Part shown: positions 1 through 8,149 of the stretch, piece by piece
How the letters are laid out: every line of letters starts with the position of its first letter
Position numbering within the stretch: the first letter of the stretch is position 1
Assembly: GCF_013369385.1 (NCBI RefSeq)
Contig: NZ_SZTO01000010.1
Coordinates: 186,001 to 250,000 of the forward strand
Length of the DNA stretch: 64,000 nt
Direction: 5' to 3'
From: Vibrio sp. 05-20-BW147
Lineage (GTDB): Bacteria; Pseudomonadota; Gammaproteobacteria; Enterobacterales; Vibrionaceae
Notes under the pieces: model-generated
What the model was told of the DNA's origin: nothing
The model's input: only the letters and a program-made list of their open reading frames with translations
The model's database searches: none
Position numbers and translations under genes: made by a program

Positions 1-1
1 T

Positions 2-1543
2 TTCCAAAAACTGCACTCTGAGCTGAGCGTTGGCATGAAAGAGTACGTCGATGACCAATCCAGCATATCTGTCAAAGTGATGGCAAAGAGCTATTTCGTC
101 AAACTCAAAGATGCCGAAGTAATCACCTCAGATGCACTGGCGAGTTCAGATCTAGAGTTTGTAAAAAATGCCGTCAACAAAAACAAGAAAGCGGTCACTC
201 ATCTGAATTACGCATACCGTGGTCTCACTACCCAACTGCCATCACTAAAAGATGTGTTTAATGCTTCTGTCGAGAAGTTTACGCAAGACGTGGGTCAAAA
301 AGGGGGCGTACTGGATCAACACGCCAGTTACCTTGAAGCCAAAGATGCCTTGTATGGCAACATTGCCAACCTTGCCATCAAAGTTGACTCAGCAATGCGT
401 TTGTTGGAAACCTTCACTACAACGGCAACCGACAATCTCAATACCTCTTTGGTGGAAGCGGGTGAAGTGTACGACCAAGGCTTACTCAAAGCGATTGTGA
501 TTGGCATTGCGGTGACCATTTTCGCAGCAGCTGTGGGTTATCATATTGCCCACAGTGTACGCGAGCCGTTAACGCGCATTCTTTCCACCCTTGAAGGCCT
601 TGCTGACGGTGATATGACCCAGCGTATCGATATTCGTTACAACAACGAGTTCAGTCGAGTGAGTGGACACATCAATACGTTAGCCGACAGTTTGCATAAT
701 ATCTTGGTTAAGCTTAATGATGCGGCAGAAAACCTAACCGACACCGCAGCAAACAATGAGCGCACATCTGGCGATGCACAACATCAACTCAACGTTCAAC
801 GCGAGCAGACCGCCAGCGTGGCGACAGCGATGACCGAAATGAGCCACTCCGTTCAAGAAGTGGCCCAGAGCGCACAAGGCTCACTAGAAATGGTGCAAAA
901 AGTGGAAACGGCATCTGAATCTGGCCGTACCATCATGAGCAGCAATATCTCGACCATCAATCAGCTCGAAGCTCGTCTTAACGAATCTGTTTGCGCCGTT
1001 TCTGAACTGCAACGAATGAGTGGTCAAATTGGTTCGATACTCGATGTTATTCGCAGTATCGCAGAGCAAACCAACCTACTTGCGCTCAACGCAGCGATCG
1101 AAGCGGCTCGCGCTGGTGAGCAAGGACGGGGTTTTGCTGTGGTTGCTGACGAAGTCCGTGTTTTGGCTTCTAAAACGACACAATCAACCACCGAAATCGA
1201 ATCGATGATCAGCAACTTGCAATCGAGTTCACAATCCGCAAACAGTGTCATTCAAAGCTGTATGAAGGATATGGAAATGTCGGTTGAGCAGGCGTCAAAA
1301 GCCAACGGTGCAATGGAAGAAATTCAAGCACTGATTATCGAGATCAGTCAAATGAGCACGCATATCTCTCAAGCAGCTGCAGAGCAGAGTGAAACCTCTA
1401 CTGCTATCGCTCGTAGTTTGGAAGACATCAATAACATTGCCGACCGCAGTTATCATGCGATGGCAGAAATCGCTTCTACCAGCGAGAACTTATCTAGCTT
1501 AGCAAGTCAGCAAACCGAGCTTGTTCACCGCTTCAAGTTGTAA
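2..1543 (+). CDS. Methyl-accepting chemotaxis protein (5' end outside window)
   Basis: A membrane chemoreceptor that signals to CheA/CheW. The frame is open to the window edge, so the first transmembrane segment and part of the periplasmic sensor are missing; the Met at 35 is internal. In order one sees a helical periplasmic region, a transmembrane segment (about 482-550), a HAMP linker (about 550-710) and a long coiled-coil signalling domain. The conserved hairpin tip, containing [19 protein letters not shown], lies around 1060-1120 and identifies the family. A strong terminator follows, so it is probably the last gene of its transcript. The ligand cannot be inferred. Confidence 0.95.
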   Translation, partial: FQKLHSELSVGMKEYVDDQSSISVKVMAKSYFVKLKDAEVITSDALASSDLEFVKNAVNKNKKAVTHLNYAYRGLTTQLPSLKDVFNASVEKFTQDVGQKGGVLDQHASYLEAKDALYGNIANLAIKVDSAMRLLETFTTTATDNLNTSLVEAGEVYDQGLLKAIVIGIAVTIFAAAVGYHIAHSVREPLTRILSTLEGLADGDMTQRIDIRYNNEFSRVSGHINTLADSLHNILVKLNDAAENLTDTAANNERTSGDAQHQLNVQREQTASVATAMTEMSHSVQEVAQSAQGSLEMVQKVETASESGRTIMSSNISTINQLEARLNESVCAVSELQRMSGQIGSILDVIRSIAEQTNLLALNAAIEAARAGEQGRGFAVVADEVRVLASKTTQSTTEIESMISNLQSSSQSANSVIQSCMKDMEMSVEQASKANGAMEEIQALIIEISQMSTHISQAAAEQSETSTAIARSLEDINNIADRSYHAMAEIASTSENLSSLASQQTELVHRFKL

Positions 1544-1586
1544 GGTTCAACAGAAAACGGTCACTAGGCCTATAAAGTCATCGGAT

Positions 1587-1621
1587 AAGGGCAACTTTTG
1601 ACAAAGTTGCCCTTGTTTTTT
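1587..1621 (+). terminator. Rho-independent terminator of the chemoreceptor gene
   Basis: A perfect 12-bp stem (1587-1598 pairing with 1603-1614) has a TGAC loop and is followed by G and a run of six T. Confidence 0.9.
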
Positions 1622-1708
1622 ATGCGCTGTGTCTACATATGAAGATCAGGCGCTTGCACTCTCTTTCACATCCTCATTTTTTGCAAGCCGTACTGAGAAG
1701 GAAATGTT

Positions 1709-2869
1709 ATGGCTGTACACGTTGGTATCATTGATCAGGACCCTGTCAGACTGGTGACTCCTCTCCTCGATCTGCGTACCGTCAGCACTCATATCGTGTT
1801 TATCGGTGATGAGTCTCAACGCGATATGTATCAAAGACTTCATTCTGTGCTTGCTCAGCGTGATATCACTTCCGAACTGTTTGTCATCCCCTCTGTCGTC
1901 GATACTCGTTTGATCAAACAATCTATTCAGGCCTTAGCTGAAGATCTCAAAAGCCGTGGGGAAGATGTCAAACTGAACGCCAGCTGTGGCTTGCGTCATC
2001 GCCTTCTTTCTGTTTATGAGGTATTCCGCACTTACCATTGGCCAATTTTTGTGGTTGAACCAAACAGCGACAAACTGTGCTGGCTCTATCCTGATGGCCG
2101 TGAAGACACTCAAGTACAAGATCGCATTACCGTTGCTGATTATCTCACTATCTTTGGTGCGCGCGGTGAGTTCAATGAGGTCGAACTGCCACCTCAACTT
2201 GACCAAAAATTGCATGAACTCGGCGAGCGTTGGGCCAGTCACGCTTTGGAATTAGGCCCTGGTTTGGCGACTTTAAACTATCTCGCCACGACATGCCGCA
2301 AAGAGCAAAAGCTGGATGTAGAGTTATCTGAAAAGCAGCAAGGCTATCGCGAGCTGAATATGCTGCTGGCAGATTTGGTGGAAGCGCAGATCGCCACTTA
2401 CGAAAACGGCATTCTTACCTTTGCCAATGAAGACGCTCGTCGTTTCTCCAATGGCGAATGGTTAGAGACACTGGTTCACAGCACCGTCAAACAGATCCAA
2501 GATGATATGCCCACCATTCAAGACCACTCGCTCAATGTTCAGGTCTATCGTCAACTTGGCGAGCGCGAAGTGCGTAATGAGCTTGATGTCGCCTCTGTCG
2601 TTAACAATAAACTGCACATCATTGAATGTAAGACGAAGGGCATGCGTGATGACGGCGACGATACGCTTTATAAGCTTGAATCACTGCGTGATCTACTCGG
2701 TGGCCTACAAGCAAGAGCCATGTTGGTAAGCTTCCGTCCACTGCGTCACAACGATATTACCCGTGCAGAGGATCTTGGCTTAGCGCTGATCGGCCCAGAT
2801 GAATTGAAAGATTTGAAAAAGCATCTCACAGAGTGGTTTGCACAAGCGGGTGGTAGCGACGGGATCTAA
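1709..2869 (+). CDS. Stand-alone CARF-domain PD-(D/E)XK nuclease (VC1899 / Card1-Can2-like, DUF1887)
   Basis: 386 aa. The N-terminal half is Rossmann-like (CARF), the middle holds a winged-helix-like segment, and the C-terminal third is a restriction-endonuclease fold with E291-x-D293 and E306-C-K308, the PD-(D/E)XK signature. It is colinear with V. cholerae VC1899, an early structural-genomics target that became a reference CARF protein. Relatives Card1 and Can2 are nucleases switched on by cyclic oligoadenylate in type III CRISPR systems. Here no cas gene or CRISPR array is visible, and the usual CARF TGGTK-type ligand loop appears as S-C-G-L-R (residues 92-96). The start follows an AGAAGGAA ribosome site. 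A role in phage defence or nucleotide-triggered damage is inference. Confidence 0.85.
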   Translation: MAVHVGIIDQDPVRLVTPLLDLRTVSTHIVFIGDESQRDMYQRLHSVLAQRDITSELFVIPSVVDTRLIKQSIQALAEDLKSRGEDVKLNASCGLRHRLLSVYEVFRTYHWPIFVVEPNSDKLCWLYPDGREDTQVQDRITVADYLTIFGARGEFNEVELPPQLDQKLHELGERWASHALELGPGLATLNYLATTCRKEQKLDVELSEKQQGYRELNMLLADLVEAQIATYENGILTFANEDARRFSNGEWLETLVHSTVKQIQDDMPTIQDHSLNVQVYRQLGEREVRNELDVASVVNNKLHIIECKTKGMRDDGDDTLYKLESLRDLLGGLQARAMLVSFRPLRHNDITRAEDLGLALIGPDELKDLKKHLTEWFAQAGGSDGI

Positions 2870-2926
2870 TTCCCGTCTTGCTTGAAGGGGCTTAAAAGAC
2901 CAATTGCTTTTTCAACCGACAAACAA

Positions 2927-2954
2927 AAACCCCGAAGCGATCGCCTCGGGGTTT
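2927..2954. terminator. Bidirectional terminator between the CARF nuclease and udp
   Basis: A 9-bp stem (2927-2935 with 2946-2954) has a palindromic GCGATCGC interior. It has A-rich sequence on the left and T-rich on the right, so it can serve both converging genes. Confidence 0.85.
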
Positions 2955-2978
2955 CTTTATTCAATCAGTGTAATGTGA

Positions 2979-3737
2979 TTACAGCATTTTACGCGCAGAC
3001 TCGACAACCACTTTGATAGAGCGAGCTTCCGTCTCTTTTAGCGTCGCGTGATCTGGGATCTCTTTTTGTGTACGGTTGATGATTACACCCGCAACACAAC
3101 CCGCGCGTAGGCCAGAGCTTGCACACATGGTCAACAACGTCGCTGATTCCATTTCAAAGTTCAGTACGCCCATCTCCTGCCACTCTTTCATTGAGCCTTG
3201 GAAACGGCTCACTACGCGCCCAGTAAAGGTATCGTAACGCTCTTGACCTGGGTAGAAGGTATCACTTGACGCAGTAACACCGGTGTGAACTGTTGCACCA
3301 CTTTCTAATGCAGCCGCTTTCATTGCCGTTGCCACGTCAAAGTCAGCTACTGCAGGGAACTCCATTGGCGCAAAGTGCAAGCTCGCACCATCAAGACGAA
3401 CAGAACCTGTCGTGACGATCATGTCACCCACGTTAACATGCGGCTGGATCGCACCCGTGGTACCAACACGTAGGAAAGTACGCACACCCAGTTGAGCCAA
3501 CTCTTCAACCGCAATAGAAGTAGAAGGACCGCCGATACCCGTTGAACAAACAACCACTGGTTTGCCATCTAGCTCTGCACGGTACAAGGTGTACTCACGA
3601 TGGCTAGCTAGAAATACTGGGTTTTCCATTTCTTCAGCAATTTTTTGTACACGCGCAGGATCACCTGGGATGATCGCTAGCGTTGCACCGTTAAGATCTG
3701 CTTCAGTAACACCTAAGTGGAAAACAGCTTGAGACAT
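2979..3737 (-). CDS. udp: Uridine phosphorylase
   Basis: 252 aa, full length for the family. It reversibly cleaves uridine with phosphate to uracil and ribose-1-phosphate in pyrimidine salvage, as a cytoplasmic hexamer. Family motifs are visible: GDPARV near the N terminus (phosphate binding), [11 protein letters not shown] in the middle, and FEMESATLL near the C terminus, whose Glu-Met-Glu contacts the ribose. A good ribosome site (AAGGAGTGA) precedes the start. The upstream region holds a CRP-like site and CytR-like half-sites, matching the nucleoside-catabolism control known for E. coli udp. It is a single gene between terminators. Confidence 0.96.
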   Translation of the reverse strand: MSQAVFHLGVTEADLNGATLAIIPGDPARVQKIAEEMENPVFLASHREYTLYRAELDGKPVVVCSTGIGGPSTSIAVEELAQLGVRTFLRVGTTGAIQPHVNVGDMIVTTGSVRLDGASLHFAPMEFPAVADFDVATAMKAAALESGATVHTGVTASSDTFYPGQERYDTFTGRVVSRFQGSMKEWQEMGVLNFEMESATLLTMCASSGLRAGCVAGVIINRTQKEIPDHATLKETEARSIKVVVESARKML

Positions 3738-3830
3738 AAGTCACTCCTTATTGCGGCTTACTTGAAAATAAGCTCAGATAAATTTGTAGGGGTCTAAAAA
3801 TGCACTTTACTCAACCTCCTCACAACTTGG

Positions 3831-3846
3831 AGTGATCACCATCACA
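3831..3846 (-). promoter_or_regulatory. CRP-like site upstream of udp
   Basis: AGTGA-N6-TCACA is a near-consensus CRP half-site pair with correct spacing, about 95 bp upstream of the udp start codon. Regulation by cAMP-CRP is inferred from the E. coli homologue. Confidence 0.6.
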
Positions 3847-3888
3847 ATAGGTAAATGTAACAAATATTTATTACTTGGAAAAACCGGT

Positions 3889-3910
3889 TTGCATCACACT
3901 TTAAATGCAA
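3889..3910 (-). promoter_or_regulatory. CytR-like inverted repeat upstream of udp
   Basis: TTGCAT-N10-ATGCAA is an inverted repeat like the octamers bound by CytR, the nucleoside-operon repressor; a further ATTGCAT half-site lies at 3922-3928. The position next to udp supports the reading, but it lies about 150 bp from the start, so its role is unproven. Confidence 0.4.
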
Positions 3911-3943
3911 TCAAGAGCTTAATTGCATAAGGTGTCACAACAA

Positions 3944-3970
3944 AAAGCCCGCATCGTAAATACAGGCTTT
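3944..3970 (-). terminator. Terminator of zntA
   Basis: On the minus strand an 8-bp stem with one G-U pair is followed by TTTTTGTTG, just after the zntA stop codon. Confidence 0.65.
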
Positions 3971-3985
3971 ATAGATTCACACTGT

Positions 3986-6301
3986 CTAGTATTCATTTGA
4001 GGAACGGAATCGTAACAATCGCAATGCGTTTAGTGTGACCAATGCCGTTGCGCCACTGTCCGCTAATACCGCCACCCATAGCCCGGTGATGCCAAGCAAG
4101 CTGGTGACAAGAAACACCCCTTTTAGACCCAATGACAAGGCGACATTTTGACGGATGATGCTCATTGTTGCGCGTGAGAGCTCTATCATGCTTGGCAACT
4201 CAACCAAGCGATTATGCGTAAGCGCAGCATCCGCCGTTTCAAGGGCGACGTCGGTTCCTCCGCCCATGGCGATACCAATACTCGCCGCTTTCATGGCAGG
4301 CGCATCGTTGATGCCATCTCCAACCATGGCAACGGTTTTGCTTGCGGCAAACTGCTCCACATAGTGCACTTTGTCTGCTGGCAATAAGCTCGCTTGGTAA
4401 TCAATGCCAATCTGCTGAGCGATGGCTTGAGCACTGCGAGGGTTATCACCTGTCAACATCACCGCAGAAACGCCCAGTTTACCTAGCGCAACCACCGCTT
4501 TAGCTGCGTCTTTGCGCAATGTGTCTTGCCATGCGATGAGCCCGATGGCTTCACTATCATGACGCACAATCACCACGGTTTTCCCTTGCCCTTCTAAGCG
4601 GACAATTTCTCTTTCTAATTGCAAGGAGAGTGGAAATTGGGCTCGTGAAGGGGCCACCAGCTCCACGCTTTTACCATCGACGAAACCGGAAACGCCCGCC
4701 CCGACTTGAGCCATTTTGTCCGTTGCTTCCGCAATGGCGTAACCCAAACTCTCGGTGTGATTAATCAGCGCAACCGCTAAAGGGTGACTCGAACCCACTT
4801 CCACCGCTGCGCTCAAACTCAACAAGGTTTCATCGTCATAGAGGAATGACACCACATCTGTCACTTGCGGTTTGCCTTGTGTAAGTGTGCCGGTTTTATC
4901 AAAGGCAACCGCTTCGACTTTACCAAGCTGTTCTAACGCCGCGCCACCTTTGATCAAGGCGCCACGTTTGGCTGCCGCAGCAAGGCCAGAAGTAATTGCT
5001 GCCGGCGTTGAGATCACCAAAGCACAAGGACAAGCAATCAGTAGCAAAGCCAAACCGCGATACACCCACGTTTCCCAAGGCTGGGCGAAGAACATTGGCG
5101 GTACGACGATCACGGCCAACGACACCAACATCATTAATGGTGTGTACCAACGGCTGAATTTGTCTAAGAAACGCTCCAGTGGTGCTTTGCGCGATTCCGC
5201 CTCTTCGATGAGATGCAAAATACGATCTATCGCATTTTCACCTTGTTTTGAGGTGACTTCGATGCGCACGACTTTATCGACAGCCACCACACCCGCCATC
5301 AGCTTCGCGCCAGAGGTATGCTCTGCGGGCACCGATTCTCCCGTCAACGCACTTTCATCAAAACTGGCCGTTGGCGTAAGAAGCAAGCCATCCGCAGGCA
5401 AACGAGAACCGGGCGCAATTTCAACCACATCACCTGGCATCAACTCACTTGCCGCCACTTCTACTCGTTGACCATCGACAATTTTAATGCTGTTTTCCGG
5501 CACTAAGGCCATTAACGCTTGAACGCCACTTCTTGCTCTTGAGGCAGCGTACGCTTCCAATTTCTCACCAATTAAAAACAGCAGTAAAACCATGGCCGCT
5601 TCCACGCTTTCACCAAGATAAAGCGCACCAATGGCCGCCACGCTCATCAGCGTCTCAATGGCGAAAGGGGTTCCGCTGCGAGCAAGGCGCACGGCTTTTT
5701 TCGCCACAGGGTATAAACCCGCTAAACAGGTTAGAACAAATAAGCCATTACTTAACGCTTCGGAAACCGTCGCCAATAGAGCGGCGATAGCCATAGAAAA
5801 GGCTATGGCTAAAATGTGCCAGTTGGCGTAAACAAAACCGAGCCAACCTTGAGGTTGAGGCGCCGCAGTTGCCTTCGCTGCCGATGAACCAACGAGCGTA
5901 ATTGGAAAACCTGTTTTTGCCGCGACTTGTTCAATCTCTGCCATTAATGACGCAGAAGCGAAATCCACCACCAACTTCTCGGTGGCAAACAACACTTTCG
6001 CCTGCTGAACTCCGGCCACACCCAAGACGGCTTTTTCCAATTTCTGAGCGCAAGACGGGCAATCCATACCGGAGATGAGCCAACTTTGTCGCTCCGACGC
6101 GCTTTGAGCTAAGGGTGCCTCTCGCCGCTCACTCTCTTCATTCGGATCTGAGCTTGAGCACGCATCTGAGCTGCAGCAACTGTCTGCTACCGATGAAATT
6201 GCGGTCATTTTGCTAGCGGCTAAGCTCGGGCTGCAGCACGATACCGCAGTAGGTTTGGCAATGATTTTATTTGACTGACAAGCAGTATGTTTTGAGCACA
6301 T
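3986..6301 (-). CDS. zntA: Zn(II)/Cd(II)/Pb(II)-translocating P-type ATPase
   Basis: 771 aa P1B-type ATPase that exports soft divalent metals across the inner membrane. The cytoplasmic N terminus is rich in Cys (C2, C8, C22-23, C42-43, C48) and leads to a heavy-metal-associated domain with GMDCPSCA (C81, C84). Further on are the transmembrane CPC motif (CPCALVIS), the phosphorylation loop DKTGTLT, the TGDN motif and GDGINDAP. The frame could begin at 6382, but I place the start at 6301: it has an AAGGAAA ribosome site, and the MerR-type promoter at 6332-6363 lies between the two candidates, so a start at 6382 would precede the transcript. No zntR gene is in the window. Confidence 0.93.
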   Translation of the reverse strand: MCSKHTACQSNKIIAKPTAVSCCSPSLAASKMTAISSVADSCCSSDACSSSDPNEESERREAPLAQSASERQSWLISGMDCPSCAQKLEKAVLGVAGVQQAKVLFATEKLVVDFASASLMAEIEQVAAKTGFPITLVGSSAAKATAAPQPQGWLGFVYANWHILAIAFSMAIAALLATVSEALSNGLFVLTCLAGLYPVAKKAVRLARSGTPFAIETLMSVAAIGALYLGESVEAAMVLLLFLIGEKLEAYAASRARSGVQALMALVPENSIKIVDGQRVEVAASELMPGDVVEIAPGSRLPADGLLLTPTASFDESALTGESVPAEHTSGAKLMAGVVAVDKVVRIEVTSKQGENAIDRILHLIEEAESRKAPLERFLDKFSRWYTPLMMLVSLAVIVVPPMFFAQPWETWVYRGLALLLIACPCALVISTPAAITSGLAAAAKRGALIKGGAALEQLGKVEAVAFDKTGTLTQGKPQVTDVVSFLYDDETLLSLSAAVEVGSSHPLAVALINHTESLGYAIAEATDKMAQVGAGVSGFVDGKSVELVAPSRAQFPLSLQLEREIVRLEGQGKTVVIVRHDSEAIGLIAWQDTLRKDAAKAVVALGKLGVSAVMLTGDNPRSAQAIAQQIGIDYQASLLPADKVHYVEQFAASKTVAMVGDGINDAPAMKAASIGIAMGGGTDVALETADAALTHNRLVELPSMIELSRATMSIIRQNVALSLGLKGVFLVTSLLGITGLWVAVLADSGATALVTLNALRLLRFRSSNEY

Positions 6302-6331
6302 AACATTTTCCTTATTGGTGAGTACAGCGTA

Positions 6332-6363
6332 AGCATAAACCTTAGAGTCAGCTCCAAGGTCAA
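6332..6363 (-). promoter_or_regulatory. MerR-family (ZntR-type) promoter and operator of zntA
   Basis: On the minus strand, TTGACC (-35) and TATGCT (-10) are separated by an over-long 20-bp spacer filled by the dyad ACCTTGGAG...CTCTAAGGT (operator 6339-6360). This is the classic architecture that a metal-bound MerR activator untwists. It sits about 30 bp upstream of the zntA start chosen here. Confidence 0.88.
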
Positions 6364-6401
6364 GCGTTATTTCACTCGGCAAGGAATCGGCTATAAAAGT
6401 A

Positions 6402-6419
6402 AGCCCTCGTTAGAGGGCT
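6402..6419 (-). terminator. Terminator hairpin after the CBS-domain gene
   Basis: A perfect 7-bp stem AGCCCTC/GAGGGCT has a 4-nt loop. On the minus strand it is followed by TTACTTTTA, just downstream of the CBS gene stop. Confidence 0.65.
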
Positions 6420-6436
6420 CATCATAAGGAGGAAGG

Positions 6437-6853
6437 TTAAACCGGATGCTTGAAGCAATCATCGAGACTTTGGCCAATCGCTTTTAACACATCGCGACGG
6501 GTGATCACCCCGACCAATTTTTTGTTGTCGACCACCGGGTACATTTTCGGTTTGCCGACTTTCATCATGTCGGCCAGTTCGATGATCGACATATCAGACG
6601 AAACCGATAACACATCACTGTGCATGCACTCACCAACGGTATACGAATCTTGGCAGTGATAACTGGCTTTCACCAGTTTATCCAGCAAGTCTTGCTCTGA
6701 AAGGAAACCTATCACTTCTTCTTTTTCATTGATCACCGGACCACCCATGACCACGCTTTTCATGACTTTGTTCAATGCGGCACTTAAAGACATGTCAACT
6801 GTGAAGGTGACGGCTTGTAGGGTCATGTAATCTTTTACTTTGAGTGAATTCAT
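6437..6853 (-). CDS. CBS-domain-pair protein
   Basis: 138 aa made up almost entirely of two CBS domains (about 1-65 and 70-130), with the signatures VTFTVDMSLSAAL, GFLSEQDLL and GVITRRDVL. Such stand-alone Bateman modules bind adenosyl nucleotides and usually regulate a partner protein. No enzyme domain is fused. The ribosome site is reasonable (AAGGAGCACGCG ahead of the start). It is convergent with nothing and separated from zntA by a terminator, so it is probably transcribed alone. The partner is unknown. Confidence 0.85.
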   Translation of the reverse strand: MNSLKVKDYMTLQAVTFTVDMSLSAALNKVMKSVVMGGPVINEKEEVIGFLSEQDLLDKLVKASYHCQDSYTVGECMHSDVLSVSSDMSIIELADMMKVGKPKMYPVVDNKKLVGVITRRDVLKAIGQSLDDCFKHPV

Positions 6854-7068
6854 CGCGTGCTCCTTGGCGGTGTCATTTTGCCCTTTCTTTAAGTGTCGTC
6901 TAATTTCTTGTTTTTACTAAATTGGAATCAGCAATTTTATCTATTGTCCCTACCAATCAAGCGATTCTGATCACCCGTTTCAAAAATAAGACACTGAATT
7001 ACGTCTCCGTTGCCCCCAACTTTACGTTATTAAGCTATATGTTAATTAACATGGTAGGAGTCGTCTGC

Positions 7069-8037
7069 ATGGTAGAACAATCTATTTTCTCTCGAGTTAT
7101 CGCTAATAACCCATCGGTTGTGCATCACATTTTTGAGGCGCTACCTGAACCTACTTTTTTGATTAATGCCGAGGGTTACTATATCGAAGCATGGGGCGGT
7201 ACCGACAGTAAGCGACACCATGACCCAGCCAATCTCATCGGCTTGAATCAATACCAGGTGTTGCCGAGCGATAAAGCCAGGTGGTTCTCCGACGTGATTC
7301 AACAGGTCATCCAATCGCAAAGGCCTCAAGAGTTGGAATATGAGCTCCATCCAAAAGATCTTAGTTGTTTTGACGGTGTCGAAGGGCCGACTGAGTTGCA
7401 ATTTTTCAGCGCATTCGTCATTCCTCTCTTGGGCGAAAACAAAGTCCTTTGGACAGTGCGCAACATCACTGAATACAAAACAGCCCTGCAACGATTAGAG
7501 TCTCAACAACTCGAACTGGAACGCCTCTCATGCCTCGACCACCTCACTCAACTCTTCAATCGTTACGCGCTAGAGATCCATCTTCCCCATGCCCTATCAA
7601 AGGCTGCCCAGTCTGGCCACAGTGCCGCGCTGTTTATGGTTGATATTGATTGTTTTAAAGATCTCAACGACACCTTTGGCCATTTAACTGGCGACAAAGC
7701 GTTGAGAATGGTTGCCATGACACTCAAACAGTGGAGTGGTGAGCAGGGTATCGGCTTTCGTTATGGCGGCGATGAATTCCTTATATTTATCCAAGACATC
7801 TCAAAACAAGCATGCGAAGAGAAAGCAAGCGCGTTGCAAGCGTCCATCGCTCGGTTAGCCATTGCCAATCCACATTCGCAAGTATCCAAGATTCTCACCG
7901 TCACCATCGGCATTCAGTTTTACCCCAGCCTAACGAGCGACAGCCAAGATCTCGAACAGTTTATTTCCAAAGCGGATAAAGCGCTGTTTAACGCCAAAAA
8001 CACCCAACGTGGCACCGTTCACTTTCTCTCTCATTAA
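7069..8037 (+). CDS. Diguanylate cyclase with N-terminal PAS-like domain
   Basis: 322 aa soluble protein predicted to make cyclic di-GMP. A PAS-like sensor (about 15-125) leads through a short coil into a GGDEF domain (about 155-322) with an intact GGDEF at 233-237 and the upstream D-I-D-x-F-K motif for metal binding. The RxxD inhibitory site normally found five residues before GGDEF is not present (S-G-E-Q instead), so product inhibition may be weak. The open frame begins at 6922, but the start at 7069 has a TAGGAG ribosome site and removes an implausible leader. The signal sensed by the PAS domain is unknown. Confidence 0.88.
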   Translation: MVEQSIFSRVIANNPSVVHHIFEALPEPTFLINAEGYYIEAWGGTDSKRHHDPANLIGLNQYQVLPSDKARWFSDVIQQVIQSQRPQELEYELHPKDLSCFDGVEGPTELQFFSAFVIPLLGENKVLWTVRNITEYKTALQRLESQQLELERLSCLDHLTQLFNRYALEIHLPHALSKAAQSGHSAALFMVDIDCFKDLNDTFGHLTGDKALRMVAMTLKQWSGEQGIGFRYGGDEFLIFIQDISKQACEEKASALQASIARLAIANPHSQVSKILTVTIGIQFYPSLTSDSQDLEQFISKADKALFNAKNTQRGTVHFLSH

Positions 8038-8055
8038 TCGCTGGGATCTTCCGTG

Positions 8056-8088
8056 CAAAAAAAGAGAGCCATTTGTTTGGCTCTCTTT
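8056..8088 (-). terminator. Terminator of cadA
   Basis: A perfect 11-bp stem (8061-8071 with 8078-8088) is followed on the minus strand by seven T. The plus-strand side has little T-run, so it mainly serves cadA, though it may also stop the diguanylate cyclase transcript. Confidence 0.88.
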
Positions 8089-8149
8089 GGGTCACGCGTC
8101 TATTGGGGTAGTCACGTTGCGTTAAATCATTGACCTGATTTCAGGCAAA

